Assembly: GCA_040392005.1 (NCBI GenBank)
Contig: JBEBWT010000003.1
Location: 59,344-123,343 of the forward strand
Length of the DNA: 64,000 bases
Direction: 5' to 3'
Source: DASRQK01 sp040392005
GTDB lineage: Bacteria > Bacteroidota > Bacteroidia > Sphingobacteriales > Sphingobacteriaceae
A program made the position numbers and the translations under genes. Shown here piece after piece: positions 33,365 to 42,226 of the stretch. The stretch's first letter is position 1. Every line of letters starts with the position of its first letter. Below the pieces are notes generated by a model. That model had not been told where the DNA came from and searched no databases. It saw nothing but the letters and a program-made list of their open reading frames with translations.

Positions 33365-35446
33365 TTGAGCAATACAGACCCCAAACGCTATACTGTTACT
33401 TCCGCTTTGCCTTATGCAAACGGGCCACTGCACATTGGCCATCTGGCCGGTGCCTATATTCCGGGTGATACCTTTGTCCGCTTTTTGCGGCTCAATGGAA
33501 AGGACGTAGTCTATGTCTGCGGATCGGACGAACACGGTGCGGCCATCACCATCAAGGCCAAACAACTGGGTATCACTCCCCAGGCGATCATCGATCGTTT
33601 CCATGCCCAGATCCGGGACAGTTTTGAGGAGTTTGGTATTGCTTTCGATATTTATCACCGTACTTCCGAGCAGATCCATCACAAGCTTTCGCAGGAATTT
33701 TTCCTGAATCTGTATGAGAAGGGCGAATTTATCGAGAAATATTCCGAGCAGTATTACGATGAGGAATTTCATCAGTTTCTGGCGGATCGCTATATTACCG
33801 GTACCTGCCCCCATTGCAAGAATGAAGGGGCTTACGGCGATCAGTGTGAGAAATGCGGAACTTCGCTGAATCCCACCGATCTGATCAATCCCGTCTCCAC
33901 GCTGAGCGGCAAGACACCGGTGCTGAAAGAAACCAAACACTGGTACCTGCCACTGGACAGATACCAGCCCTGGCTGGAAGAATGGCTGATCCGTGGAAAG
34001 AAGGATATTCTGAAATCCAATGTATATGGGCAATGCCTTTCCTGGCTGAAAGCCGGTCTGCAACCCCGGTCTATGACCAGGGATCTGGATTGGGGCGTGG
34101 ATGTGCCACTGGAGGAGGCTGCCGGCAAGAAATTGTATGTATGGCTGGATGCCCCCATCGGTTATATTTCCGCTACTAAGCAATGGGCGGAGGATACCGG
34201 CAACGACTGGGAAAAGTACTGGAAGCAGCAGGAGGATCCTTCGGAGGAGAGCTGTCTGATCCACTTTATCGGCAAGGACAATATTGTGTTCCACTGCATT
34301 ATTTTTCCGGCTATTTTGCACGCCCACGGCGAATACGTATTGCCTGAAAATGTACCGGCCAATGAATTCCTGAACCTTGAAGGGGATAAGTTATCGACTT
34401 CCCGCAATCATGCGGTCTGGTTGCATGAGTATCTGGAGGAATTTCCGGGGAAACAGGATGAGCTGCGGTATGTGCTGACTTCCATTCTGCCGGAAACTTC
34501 GGACAGTGAGTTTACCTGGAAGGACTTTCAGGCCCGTGTGAATAATGAACTGGTAGCGATCCTGGGCAATTTTGTCAATCGGGTGCTGGTGCTTTCCGAA
34601 AAATATTTTGACGGCCGGGTCATGGAAGCGACCAGGCTTGGGCCGGAAGAGGAACAGGTTTTTGCCGAATTGGCTGCCTATCCGGAACAGATCGCTCATT
34701 CTATCCGGAATTATCGTTTCCGGGAGGCGTTGGCCCAACTGATGAATGTCGCCCGGCTGGGCAATAAGTACCTGGCCGATGCCGAGCCCTGGAAACTGAT
34801 CAAGACCGATGAGGAGCGGGTTAAAACCGTTTTGAATGTGGGCTTGCAGATCACAGCGAATCTGGCGGTGCTGGCACAACCTTTCCTGCCCCACACAGCA
34901 GATAAATTGTTTGACATGTTGCAATTGCAGGATCGGAGTTGGGATCGGGCCGGGCAACCGGATCTGCTGCAGCCGGGCCATCAATTAGGGGCGGCTGCAC
35001 TGCTGTTTGAAAAAATTACCGATGAGCAGGTGCAGTTTCAACTGGATAAGCTGAGCAATGCGAAGAAAATGAATGAGGCAGCAAAAGCGGCGGATAAAGC
35101 GACTGTTCTACCAGCCAAAGCGGATATTTCCTTCGAGGAGTTTGCGCAGATGGACATCCGGGTGGGTACCATTCTGGCGGCTGAAAAAGTGGCCAAAACC
35201 AAAAAACTACTGAAACTCAGTATCGATACCGGGATCGACCAGCGTACGGTTGTATCGGGAATTGCGGAATTTTTTGAGCCGGAGACCATTGTGGGCAGGC
35301 AGGTAGCGATTCTGGTCAATCTCGCCCCCCGCAATATCAAAGGGATCGAATCCCAGGGGATGATTCTGATGGCCGAGGATGGGGACGGCCGACTGGAATT
35401 TGTCGCACCGGGCGCATCGGTTATTGCAGGAAGCGTGGTTCGTTAG
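33365..35446 (+). CDS. metG: methionyl-tRNA synthetase
   Basis: 693 residues. Class I synthetase with HIGH at 23-26, a zinc knuckle with cysteines 148, 151, 161 and 164, and a KMSKS loop read as KLSTS (GDKLSTSRN), common in Bacteroidota. The C-terminal ~110 residues (from SFEEFAQMDIRVGTIL) are an EMAP-II-like tRNA-binding and dimerisation domain, linked by an Ala/Lys-rich spacer. The start is TTG at 33365: an in-frame TAG at 33359-33361 excludes anything further upstream. The last 26 nt overlap the convergent folP. Confidence 0.96.
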   Translation: MSNTDPKRYTVTSALPYANGPLHIGHLAGAYIPGDTFVRFLRLNGKDVVYVCGSDEHGAAITIKAKQLGITPQAIIDRFHAQIRDSFEEFGIAFDIYHRTSEQIHHKLSQEFFLNLYEKGEFIEKYSEQYYDEEFHQFLADRYITGTCPHCKNEGAYGDQCEKCGTSLNPTDLINPVSTLSGKTPVLKETKHWYLPLDRYQPWLEEWLIRGKKDILKSNVYGQCLSWLKAGLQPRSMTRDLDWGVDVPLEEAAGKKLYVWLDAPIGYISATKQWAEDTGNDWEKYWKQQEDPSEESCLIHFIGKDNIVFHCIIFPAILHAHGEYVLPENVPANEFLNLEGDKLSTSRNHAVWLHEYLEEFPGKQDELRYVLTSILPETSDSEFTWKDFQARVNNELVAILGNFVNRVLVLSEKYFDGRVMEATRLGPEEEQVFAELAAYPEQIAHSIRNYRFREALAQLMNVARLGNKYLADAEPWKLIKTDEERVKTVLNVGLQITANLAVLAQPFLPHTADKLFDMLQLQDRSWDRAGQPDLLQPGHQLGAAALLFEKITDEQVQFQLDKLSNAKKMNEAAKAADKATVLPAKADISFEEFAQMDIRVGTILAAEKVAKTKKLLKLSIDTGIDQRTVVSGIAEFFEPETIVGRQVAILVNLAPRNIKGIESQGMILMAEDGDGRLEFVAPGASVIAGSVVR

Positions 35447-36287
35447 CCAATCGATTCTTTGTTTCCCGGAGGCCGGCGACCAAGTCGATCGCTTCCCTGG
35501 CGGCCCGGACATCGTGTACCCGCAGCAACTGCACCCCTTTCAGCAGCAAAACCGTGTTGAGTGCGGTCGTCCCGTTCAGGGCATCGGCGGGTTTGATCCC
35601 TAATTTTTTATAGATCATGGATTTGCGGGAGACAGCGCCCAGGATAGGCAGGCCAAAGACATGCAACTCATCGATCCGGTCCAGCAGTTCATAATTCTGC
35701 TCCACGGTTTTGGCAAAACCGAAGCCCGGATCCAATATGATATCCTTTACACCCATTTCCCTTAACGTAGCAACGGATTTTCCGAAAAACAAAGAAATTT
35801 CCTGCACTACATCCGGGTAATCGGTCAGTTGCTGCATGGTTTCCGGTGTGCCGCGCATGTGCATCAGGATATACGGGATATTGAGTCCGGCAATGGTGCC
35901 GAACATATCGGGGTCCAGGGTGCCTCCACCGATATCATTGATGATATGGGCTCCGTGATCCACCGCCTGCCGGGCCACTGCTGCACGGAAGGTATCAATG
36001 GAAAGTACCGCTTCCGGAAATTCTCGGTTCAGGGCATTCAGCACAGGAAGCAGGCGTGCGAGTTCCTCTTCCTCACTCACCCGGGCTGCGCCGGGGCGGG
36101 AGGAATAAGCTCCGATATCCAGTATATCCGCTCCTTCCTCCAGCAGTGCTTCGGCACGCTTCATGGCATCGGACACCGAAAAGTAATTACCCCCGTCATA
36201 AAATGAATCGGGGGTAATATTCAGTATCCCCATGACCCTGGGGGAAGTCAGATCCAATAATTTTTTTCCGGTTCTGACCGAATGCAT
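35421..36287 (-). CDS. folP: dihydropteroate synthase
   Basis: 288 residues, TIM barrel, target of sulfonamides. Motifs in order: MGILNITPDSFYDGG (about 19-33), GADILDIGAYSSRPGA, SIDTFRAAVARQA, IINDIGGGTLDP, DPGFGFAKT, LGAVSRKS and RVHDV near the end. Condenses the FolK product with p-aminobenzoate. Its 3' end overlaps metG on the other strand by 26 nt. Confidence 0.96.
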   Translation of the reverse strand: MHSVRTGKKLLDLTSPRVMGILNITPDSFYDGGNYFSVSDAMKRAEALLEEGADILDIGAYSSRPGAARVSEEEELARLLPVLNALNREFPEAVLSIDTFRAAVARQAVDHGAHIINDIGGGTLDPDMFGTIAGLNIPYILMHMRGTPETMQQLTDYPDVVQEISLFFGKSVATLREMGVKDIILDPGFGFAKTVEQNYELLDRIDELHVFGLPILGAVSRKSMIYKKLGIKPADALNGTTALNTVLLLKGVQLLRVHDVRAAREAIDLVAGLRETKNRLANEPRFLQ

Positions 36288-36349
36288 CTGATTGTTTTTT
36301 GAGTAGTCCTGAAACGGGGATGTTTCTGAGCAGCCCCGACCGGGAGGGC

Positions 36350-36829
36350 TTATTTGACCACGATCACACCATCCGCAAGGATGTTGATATCGACTTTGGG
36401 TTCCTTGATTTTGGCGATTTCCTCAGCACTTTTGCCAGCATCCTCTGCGTAATGTTTCAACCAGGCTACTGAAGTTTCCTTGATCCGGGCCTCGCCTTCC
36501 AGTACGATGGTTTTGCCTACAATATCCTGAGGCATAAAGAATTCATAATCCCTGAAGCGTACCATGATCGGCTCCTCTTCACCTGCTCTTTTCAGGTAAA
36601 TCCAACAACCTTTTTTCTTGCAGACCTCGACTACTTCACCCTGGATCTTGCCGGTGTAAGTCGAATCCGCACCAAAACTGCTCGCAAGTTTGGCCACGCT
36701 GATCGCATTGTCCTTTGTGATTTCTTTACCGTATTTTACTCCGGGTTTTGCAGAAGGGATATCTGTCTGTGCCTGAGCAGTTACCATGAATCCAAGGATC
36801 ACTGCTGCCAATAAAAGAGTTCTTTTCAT
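36350..36829 (-). CDS. exported DUF4920 family protein
   Basis: 159 residues with a signal peptide (about 1-20, ending AQAQT), no lipobox, so probably periplasmic. The mature part matches DUF4920: a small beta-rich fold with VEVCKKKGCWIYL, where two cysteines six residues apart may bind metal or form a disulfide, and VRFRDYEFFMP. The family is common in Bacteroidota; no function is established. It precedes folP on the same strand, 62 nt away. A TAATTTTG -7-like element lies at 36884-36891 on this strand. Confidence 0.8.
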   Translation of the reverse strand: MKRTLLLAAVILGFMVTAQAQTDIPSAKPGVKYGKEITKDNAISVAKLASSFGADSTYTGKIQGEVVEVCKKKGCWIYLKRAGEEEPIMVRFRDYEFFMPQDIVGKTIVLEGEARIKETSVAWLKHYAEDAGKSAEEIAKIKEPKVDINILADGVIVVK

Positions 36830-36943
36830 TCTCTGCTTTATTAAATTTTATAAATCTATTCTGATAGCTTATTTATAACGATTCAAAATTAGGTATAAAA
36901 TCGGAATCCAGGAAATTTATTTTTTGCCCACATATTTCTGTTC

Positions 36944-37513
36944 CTATTTTCTGATAAATTCAAACTTTCCGCCCGGTTCCAGTTTCATGAGGATAGAGGC
37001 CTGTCCCCTGTCGCCCGATTCCTGCCCGTATTGTACTACATAGTCCACCTGCCCGATCAGATCCGGATGGATTTCTCCAAAATTGCCCGGCGAGTCCTGA
37101 CCACTCAGATTGGCCGAAGTGGAAACGATCGGCCGCCTGAATCGTTGCAGCAGGGGTGTACAGAATTCATGCTTGACCACCCGGATTGCAATGCTACCAT
37201 CCGGGCCGATCAGTTCCTCCGGCAGGTTTTTCGCTCCCGGATAGATAATGGTCATGGGTCTTTCGCTGTACTCGATCAATTGATAGGCGATTTCCGGCAC
37301 TTCACGCACATAACTTTGCAACTGGTTTTCATTTTCCAGCAAAATAATCATGCTCTTCCCTTTATCCCGACCTTTCAGTGTATAGATTTTTTCAATTGCC
37401 TCCTTATTCAGCGCATCGCAACCAAGACCCCAGATCGTATCGGTGGGGTAGAGGATCACGCCGCCTGAACGCAGGGTTTCCAGCGATTGTTTCAAGTCAT
37501 GGGGATCGATCAT
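36944..37513 (-). CDS. tsaC: L-threonylcarbamoyladenylate synthase (Sua5/YrdC/TsaC)
   Basis: 189 residues, the short YrdC form without a Sua5 C-terminal domain. Makes the threonylcarbamoyl-AMP used for the t6A modification of ANN-decoding tRNAs. Motifs: LYPTDTIWGLGCDA (about 21-34), the KGRDKGKSM nucleotide-binding segment and the IVSTSANLSG signature. Overlaps dapD by 4 nt (same strand), so the two are co-translated. Confidence 0.94.
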   Translation of the reverse strand: MIDPHDLKQSLETLRSGGVILYPTDTIWGLGCDALNKEAIEKIYTLKGRDKGKSMIILLENENQLQSYVREVPEIAYQLIEYSERPMTIIYPGAKNLPEELIGPDGSIAIRVVKHEFCTPLLQRFRRPIVSTSANLSGQDSPGNFGEIHPDLIGQVDYVVQYGQESGDRGQASILMKLEPGGKFEFIRK

Positions 37514-38328
37514 ATGGCTACATTGTGGGTCCTCAACGCATCATTCAGGGAGGTTTTTTTGTCCGTTGATTCCTTGCGCTGTCCGATGATCAGGGCACAG
37601 GGTACCTGAAATTCGCCAGCAGGAAACTGCTTTGCATAGCTGCCGGGAATGACCACCGATCGTTCCGGGATCACCCCTTTATATTCCTTTGGCTCATTGC
37701 CCGTCACATCGATAATCCGGGTAGATGCGGTGAGGACCACATTGGCCCCCAATACGGCCTCCTTTTCCACATGCACTCCCTCGACTACAATGGCCCGTGA
37801 ACCCACAAACACATTGTCCCCGATGATGACCGGGGAAGCCTGCACCGGTTCCAGCACCCCACCAATGCCCACGCCTCCGCTCAGGTGCACATTCTTACCG
37901 ATCTGCGCACAGGAGCCCACAGTCGCCCAGGTATCCACCATCGTCCCCTCATCTACATAGGCACCGATATTGACATAGGAAGGCATCATAATCACCCCCT
38001 TGCCCAAAAAAGCACCGTACCGTGCGATACCATGCGGCACTACCCGGACTCCCAGTTCCTTGTAATTGGTTTTCAGCTTCATTTTATCGTGGAATACAAA
38101 AGGCCCCACCTGCTCCACATGCATCTGACGGATCGGAAAATACAGGATCACGGCCTTTTTGATCCATTCATTGACATGCCATCTGCTGCCAATGGGTTCG
38201 GCTACCCGCAATGTTCCCTGATCCAACCGCTGGATGACGGTGTCGATCGCTTCCTGATACTCTTTGTATTCCAGATACTGCCTGTTCTCCCAGGCATCTT
38301 CCACCAATTGTTTCAATTTTTCAATCAT
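37510..38328 (-). CDS. dapD: 2,3,4,5-tetrahydropyridine-2,6-dicarboxylate N-succinyltransferase
   Basis: 272 residues. Second-half enzyme of the succinylase branch of lysine and meso-diaminopimelate synthesis. The N-terminal helical domain (about 1-100) is followed by a left-handed beta helix of hexapeptide repeats, for example MMPSYVNIGAYVDEGTMVDT and VGSCAQIGKNVHLSGGVGIG, then GVLEPVQASPVIIGDN. First gene of dapD-tsaC. A pair of 17-bp direct repeats lies in its upstream region (38351-38391). Confidence 0.96.
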   Translation of the reverse strand: MIEKLKQLVEDAWENRQYLEYKEYQEAIDTVIQRLDQGTLRVAEPIGSRWHVNEWIKKAVILYFPIRQMHVEQVGPFVFHDKMKLKTNYKELGVRVVPHGIARYGAFLGKGVIMMPSYVNIGAYVDEGTMVDTWATVGSCAQIGKNVHLSGGVGIGGVLEPVQASPVIIGDNVFVGSRAIVVEGVHVEKEAVLGANVVLTASTRIIDVTGNEPKEYKGVIPERSVVIPGSYAKQFPAGEFQVPCALIIGQRKESTDKKTSLNDALRTHNVAI

Positions 38329-38350
38329 GACATTTTCCTACTTGTTCGTG

Positions 38351-38391
38351 GACAAAATAACGCATTTGTTCTTAGACAAAGAAACGCATTT
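38351..38391. repeat. pair of 17-bp direct repeats upstream of dapD
   Basis: GACAAAATAACGCATTT (38351-38367) and GACAAAGAAACGCATTT (38375-38391) differ at two positions and start 24 bp apart. They lie 23-63 bp upstream of the dapD start, at the place expected for its promoter, so they may be an operator. Confidence 0.6.
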
Positions 38392-38474
38392 TTTCCGGGT
38401 CTGAAGTCAATGGAGTGTAATTGTATGCAGGATCATGTATCTGAATGTTGTGCCAATGTATGGCTTGAAATCTG

Positions 38475-38482
38475 TATCTTTG
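38475..38482 (+). promoter_or_regulatory. -7 element of hslR, leaderless candidate
   Basis: TATCTTTG ends 4 nt before the hslR ATG. Transcription normally begins about 5-8 nt after this element, so the mRNA would start at or within the first codon. A GTTG at 38447-38450 is the nearest -33-like match, 24 nt upstream. Confidence 0.6.
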
Positions 38483-38486
38483 AGTA

Positions 38487-38882
38487 ATGGCTGAAACAAA
38501 CGAAAAACTGCGGATCGACAAATATCTCTGGGCCATCCGGCTGTTCAAAACCCGGAGCCTGGCTACTGAGGCCTGCAAGGCAGGGAAGGTCAAACTGAAC
38601 GGGCAGAACGTCAAACCTTCCCATGAAGTGCGGGTTGGGGATACCTATCAGGTACAGAAAGGGATTGAGCGGAAGATCATCCGGGTCACCGGATTACTGG
38701 ATCGCAGGGGGGATGCAAAAACCGCTGCCCTGCATTATGAAGATCAGACGCCGGAGGAAGATACCTATGCTTTCAAGAGCGTTTTCCACGCACCTACCTT
38801 GAAAAGAGATCGGGGAACCGGGCGGCCGACCAAAAAGGACCGCCGGGAGATTGATGATCTGAAACAGGATTGGTTTGAGTGA
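38487..38882 (+). CDS. hslR: S4-domain RNA-binding heat-shock protein Hsp15
   Basis: 131 residues. The S4 domain fills the N-terminal half: LRIDKYLWAIRLFKTRSLAT, then KAGKVKLNGQNVKPSHEVRVGD. A basic C-terminal tail follows (KRDRGTGRPTKKDRREID). Hsp15 binds stalled 50S subunits that still carry nascent peptide and helps recycle them. The promoter -7 element is only 4 nt upstream of the ATG. Monocistronic, with a palindromic terminator candidate behind it. Confidence 0.9.
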   Translation: MAETNEKLRIDKYLWAIRLFKTRSLATEACKAGKVKLNGQNVKPSHEVRVGDTYQVQKGIERKIIRVTGLLDRRGDAKTAALHYEDQTPEEDTYAFKSVFHAPTLKRDRGTGRPTKKDRREIDDLKQDWFE

Positions 38883-38925
38883 TCCAGGAAGTTGTGCTTC
38901 TGATTTTATTTTGATGGGTTGTTTT

Positions 38926-38961
38926 GCAATTTGCAAATCGAGAATCGCAATTTGCAAATTG
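38926..38961. terminator. duplicated palindrome between hslR and ribH
   Basis: GCAATTTGCAAAT occurs at 38926-38938 and 38947-38959. The second copy lies within the perfect palindrome CAATTTGCAAATTG (38948-38961), and the two copies can pair into a stem of about 12 bp. It sits between two convergent genes with A/T flanks, so a bidirectional terminator is the likeliest role. Confidence 0.5.
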
Positions 38962-38976
38962 TGATCCTCCGCTAAT

Positions 38977-39471
38977 TTATCCCCTCCGGCCAGCGGAGAG
39001 TGCGGCCATCTGAATAGCGGTTACCGCTGCTTCGGAGCCTTTATTGCCATGCTTACCGCCTGAACGATCCAGGGCCTGCTCCATATTGTCCGTAGTGAGG
39101 ACACCGAAAATGACCGGTTTGCCATGTTTGATGCCCACCTGTGCCAATCCATGAGCTACCGCAGAGCAGATAAAATCAAAATGACGGGTTTCACCCTGAA
39201 TGACACAGCCCAGACAAATGACGGCATCCAGTTCCTGTTGTTGCAATATAATATCGGCACCGCTGATCAGCTCGTAGCTGCCCGGCACTTGGATGAGCTG
39301 CACAGTGGCCGGATCGACTCCATGCTGTTCCAGGGTGCCAAGGGCTCCTTCCAGCAAGGATCCGGTAATCCCGGCATTCCATTGGGACACGACCACTGCA
39401 AAACGCAGGCCGGCAGCGGAAGCCACCTCCAGATGGCTGAAATCAGAAAGATTTTTGTGTGAGGAGGACAT
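38977..39471 (-). CDS. ribH: 6,7-dimethyl-8-ribityllumazine synthase
   Basis: 164 residues. Penultimate step of riboflavin synthesis. The icosahedral lumazine synthase fold shows FAVVVSQWNAGITGSLLEGA, VPGSYELISGA and LGCVIQGETRHFDFI with catalytic His97. The C-terminal TTDNMEQALDRSGGKHGNKG is the phosphate-binding loop region. Begins 4 nt after the TPR protein gene on the same strand. Confidence 0.96.
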   Translation of the reverse strand: MSSSHKNLSDFSHLEVASAAGLRFAVVVSQWNAGITGSLLEGALGTLEQHGVDPATVQLIQVPGSYELISGADIILQQQELDAVICLGCVIQGETRHFDFICSAVAHGLAQVGIKHGKPVIFGVLTTDNMEQALDRSGGKHGNKGSEAAVTAIQMAALSAGRRG

Positions 39472-39475
39472 GGAA

Positions 39476-40147
39476 TTACAGCTTGACCTGTACCCGCGCG
39501 ATCAGGGCATCCACTGCGTTTGCTTCGTGGCTTTCCGGATATTCAGATTTGATCTTTTCGTATGCGGTCAGTGCCTGTTTGTAATCTTGTTGTACCTCAC
39601 AAACCAATCCCAGCTTTTTGAGCATTAGTGGAGTGGTGAATGAGTTTTTATTTTTATCGGCAGCAGATTTGTAATAAGAAGCTGCTTTCTTATAATCCTT
39701 CAATTCTGAATAGGCATCGCCCAGCAGACCGCTCACCAGTGGATCCAGGATTTCACTGCCGGTATCACTGTATTTTTCCAGGGCCTTGATGGCCTCTTCG
39801 TATTGTCCCTGACGAAGGTACAGACCTCCCAGATATGCATTGGCAATATTTGCAGACTTGGTGTTGCTGTATTCGGAAGCAATCTCTTTGAAGCCGGGGA
39901 ATGAACCATCCCCTTCGATGGCCCTTTTCTGCAGGGAATCAATGGTGGCATACTGCTGTGCCCTGTAAATCTGCTCTGCAGCGGTCTTGGCCCGCGGGCC
40001 AAGGTAAAATTGCTGATAACCTATATACAACACGATCAGGACAAGAATTCCGCCCAGAATAAAAGTCAGGCTTTTCATATTTTCCTGAATAAAACTTGCT
40101 TTTTTGCCAGAATGCACTGTTGTATTGTTGTTTTTATTATTAGCCAT
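39476..40147 (-). CDS. membrane-anchored tetratricopeptide-repeat protein
   Basis: 223 residues. A polar Asn-rich N-terminus, one transmembrane helix (about 27-46), then three or four TPR units, for example ANAYLGGLYLRQGQYEEAIKAL and LLGDAYSELKDYKKAASYYKSA. The orientation puts the repeats outside the cytoplasm (inference). Resembles the YfgM-like tetratricopeptide proteins of Bacteroidota, often found beside ribH. Function unknown; its tight link to ribH (4-nt gap) reflects transcription more than a shared pathway. Confidence 0.85.
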   Translation of the reverse strand: MANNKNNNTTVHSGKKASFIQENMKSLTFILGGILVLIVLYIGYQQFYLGPRAKTAAEQIYRAQQYATIDSLQKRAIEGDGSFPGFKEIASEYSNTKSANIANAYLGGLYLRQGQYEEAIKALEKYSDTGSEILDPLVSGLLGDAYSELKDYKKAASYYKSAADKNKNSFTTPLMLKKLGLVCEVQQDYKQALTAYEKIKSEYPESHEANAVDALIARVQVKL

Positions 40148-40204
40148 GGCCTGATTTCAATTTGGATTGCAAAAATACACTTTTAGAAATTATATACAAG
40201 AGTT

Positions 40205-41248
40205 TCAGACGAATAAATTTTTAGCCGCATTTCCGACCGGATCGGTAACCGGATTGGAAAAGGGGTCGGTATGCGGGCCGGTAGCGACGGTGGGTTCATA
40301 GCGGCTGCCCTGCAAGGCACCCCGGCGTTCCAGCTCTTTATCTATATAGGTTTGAATGGCGGATTTGCCTTTCCCCCAATTGGGTGCGATCAGTAATTCC
40401 TGATCGGCCAGACCAAACAAACGCTGGATCACGATATCCGGACGGAGCAAAGGAATAAATTCGCAGAGAAAATCGGTGTATTCCTCCAGCGAGAATACGT
40501 GGAATGGCTGCCGCTTGTATTGCACTCCCATAATGGAACCCTCCACAATATGGAGGTGGTGCAGCTTGACAAACTTGATCTTCGGAAACCGGTTGATCTC
40601 ATCCGCATAACGGAGCATCATTTCACGGGTCTCCCAGGGGAATCCGAAAATGCTGTGCACACAAATGTCCAGGGAGCTGTTCTCCACCAGTTTGAGGGCC
40701 GATTCCAGTTCCTCGTGGCTGCATCCCCGGTTGATCCTTTGCAGGGTGTCATTATAAATAGACTCCATTCCCATTTCCAGATCCACGTCATACCGATCGG
40801 AATAGCTTTCCAGCAGGGCCACTTTGGTAAAATCTATGCAGTCCGGACGGGTACCCACCGACAAACCGACCACATCCCCCGGTGCCAGGCTTTCGGCTTC
40901 CCGGAGGGCTTCGTCATACATCGCTTTCAGGTAATGCGCAGGAGCGTAGGTGTTGGTGTTTGGCTGGAAATAGATGACAAATTTTTCTGCCGCATAGCCA
41001 TTGACAGCCCGTTTGATCCCTTCTTCGACCTGCTCCCGGATGGTGGGTAATTTTCGGGCCGAATCAGGTGTGAACGAATCGACATTACAATAGGAACAAC
41101 CGCCATAACCCTTGCTCCCGTCCCGGTTGGGGCAAGTGAAATTGCCATCCACGATAATCTTAAAAACCCGTTTACCGTCGTATTTCCGGCGAAGGTATGC
41201 ACCATAGTGGTTGTATGGTTTCTGCCCGTTGTCCAATAATGTTCCCAT
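40205..41248 (-). CDS. radical SAM protein, YhcC/TIGR01212 family
   Basis: 347 residues from the ATG at 41248. The iron-sulfur cysteines are Cys39, Cys51 and Cys54 in TCPNRDGSKGYGGCSYCN, the long-spaced form of the CxxxCxxC motif typical of TIGR01212. Further conserved blocks are FQPNTNTYAP, GLSVGTRPDC and SIFGFPWET. The reaction is not established; a role in RNA or cofactor modification is only assumed for the family. The start was chosen because a TATCTTTG promoter element lies 7 nt upstream, beyond which the in-frame ATG at 41296 could not be transcribed. Confidence 0.88.
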   Translation of the reverse strand: MGTLLDNGQKPYNHYGAYLRRKYDGKRVFKIIVDGNFTCPNRDGSKGYGGCSYCNVDSFTPDSARKLPTIREQVEEGIKRAVNGYAAEKFVIYFQPNTNTYAPAHYLKAMYDEALREAESLAPGDVVGLSVGTRPDCIDFTKVALLESYSDRYDVDLEMGMESIYNDTLQRINRGCSHEELESALKLVENSSLDICVHSIFGFPWETREMMLRYADEINRFPKIKFVKLHHLHIVEGSIMGVQYKRQPFHVFSLEEYTDFLCEFIPLLRPDIVIQRLFGLADQELLIAPNWGKGKSAIQTYIDKELERRGALQGSRYEPTVATGPHTDPFSNPVTDPVGNAAKNLFV

Positions 41249-41255
41249 CCGCCTG

Positions 41256-41263
41256 CAAAGATA
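41256..41263 (-). promoter_or_regulatory. -7 element of the radical SAM gene
   Basis: TATCTTTG on the minus strand, 7 nt from the ATG at 41248. The transcript would have a leader of only a few bases. Confidence 0.6.
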
Positions 41264-41479
41264 CGTTTTTCTGTTAATTTGTCCGGTACCCCGCAATTAA
41301 TGGTAATTTTGTCATCAATTCTCGAAATATTTTAGTTATTTTGGAGTCAAAAATGAAGTCGGACAGAACATTGCGACAGACGGTATATTTTTTGATGTCA
41401 GGTTTGGGAAGGTAAAGAGTTTTTGGGAAGATAAAGAGTTGAGATTACAGAAGAAAGTAAACAGTTAAATTACAGACAT

Positions 41480-42166
41480 ATGATTTGGATTATTTTTGGT
41501 GGGATTATGCTGGTCAGTATGCTGGTCCAGTGGAGGTTTAAAAGTAAGTTTACAAAATATTCGGAAATGCCGCTGAGCAGTGGCATGACGGGAAGGGACA
41601 TTGCCCAGAAAATGCTGAATGACAACGGGATCTTTGATGTGCAGATTATTTCAGCGCCCGGAAAGCTGACGGATCATTACAATCCGGCAAACCGGACCGT
41701 CAATCTGAGCCCGGAGGTTTACAGTGGCCGGAGTATTGCTGCCGCTGCAGTGGCTGCCCACGAATGCGGTCACGCCGTCCAGCATGCAAAGGCTTATTCC
41801 TGGCTACAATTCCGTTCGGCCATGGTCCCCATTGTCAGTCTTGCCTCCAAGTTGGTGCAATGGCTGCTGATGATCGGCGTGATGCTGTTGATATTCAGCA
41901 ATAGCCCGCTGGTATTGACCGTTGGTGTTGCAGCTTTGGGTATTATCACGCTGTTTGCCTTTGTGACCCTGCCGGTGGAATTTGATGCTTCCAACCGGGC
42001 ACTGGCCTGGCTGGATGCCAATAGAGGAATTATGTCAAGCAGCACTGAGCACAACGGCGCAAAGGATGCGCTGTGGTGGGCTGCCATGACCTATGTGGTG
42101 GCTGCGCTCAGTTCCCTGGTCATGTTATTGTATTACGCCAGTATGTTGCTGGGCAGAAGGGACTAA
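41480..42166 (+). CDS. membrane zinc metallopeptidase (YugP/Zn_peptidase_2 family)
   Basis: 228 residues. An N-terminal membrane helix, the zinc motif HECGH (94-98) in AAVAAHECGHAVQHAKAYSW and three further hydrophobic segments (about 115-165 and 200-222). LTDHYNPANRTVNLS before the zinc site is family-typical. The substrate is unknown. The 231-bp upstream region has a degenerate repeat (GGTAAAGAGTTTTTGGGAAG / ATAAAGAGTT, 41412-41443) and no clear promoter. Confidence 0.85.
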   Translation: MIWIIFGGIMLVSMLVQWRFKSKFTKYSEMPLSSGMTGRDIAQKMLNDNGIFDVQIISAPGKLTDHYNPANRTVNLSPEVYSGRSIAAAAVAAHECGHAVQHAKAYSWLQFRSAMVPIVSLASKLVQWLLMIGVMLLIFSNSPLVLTVGVAALGIITLFAFVTLPVEFDASNRALAWLDANRGIMSSSTEHNGAKDALWWAAMTYVVAALSSLVMLLYYASMLLGRRD

Positions 42167-42226
42167 ATAAAGGAGTGTTGGAACCAATAGGGATAGACTG
42201 GATACAGGAGAGATCAGCGTAAAATT

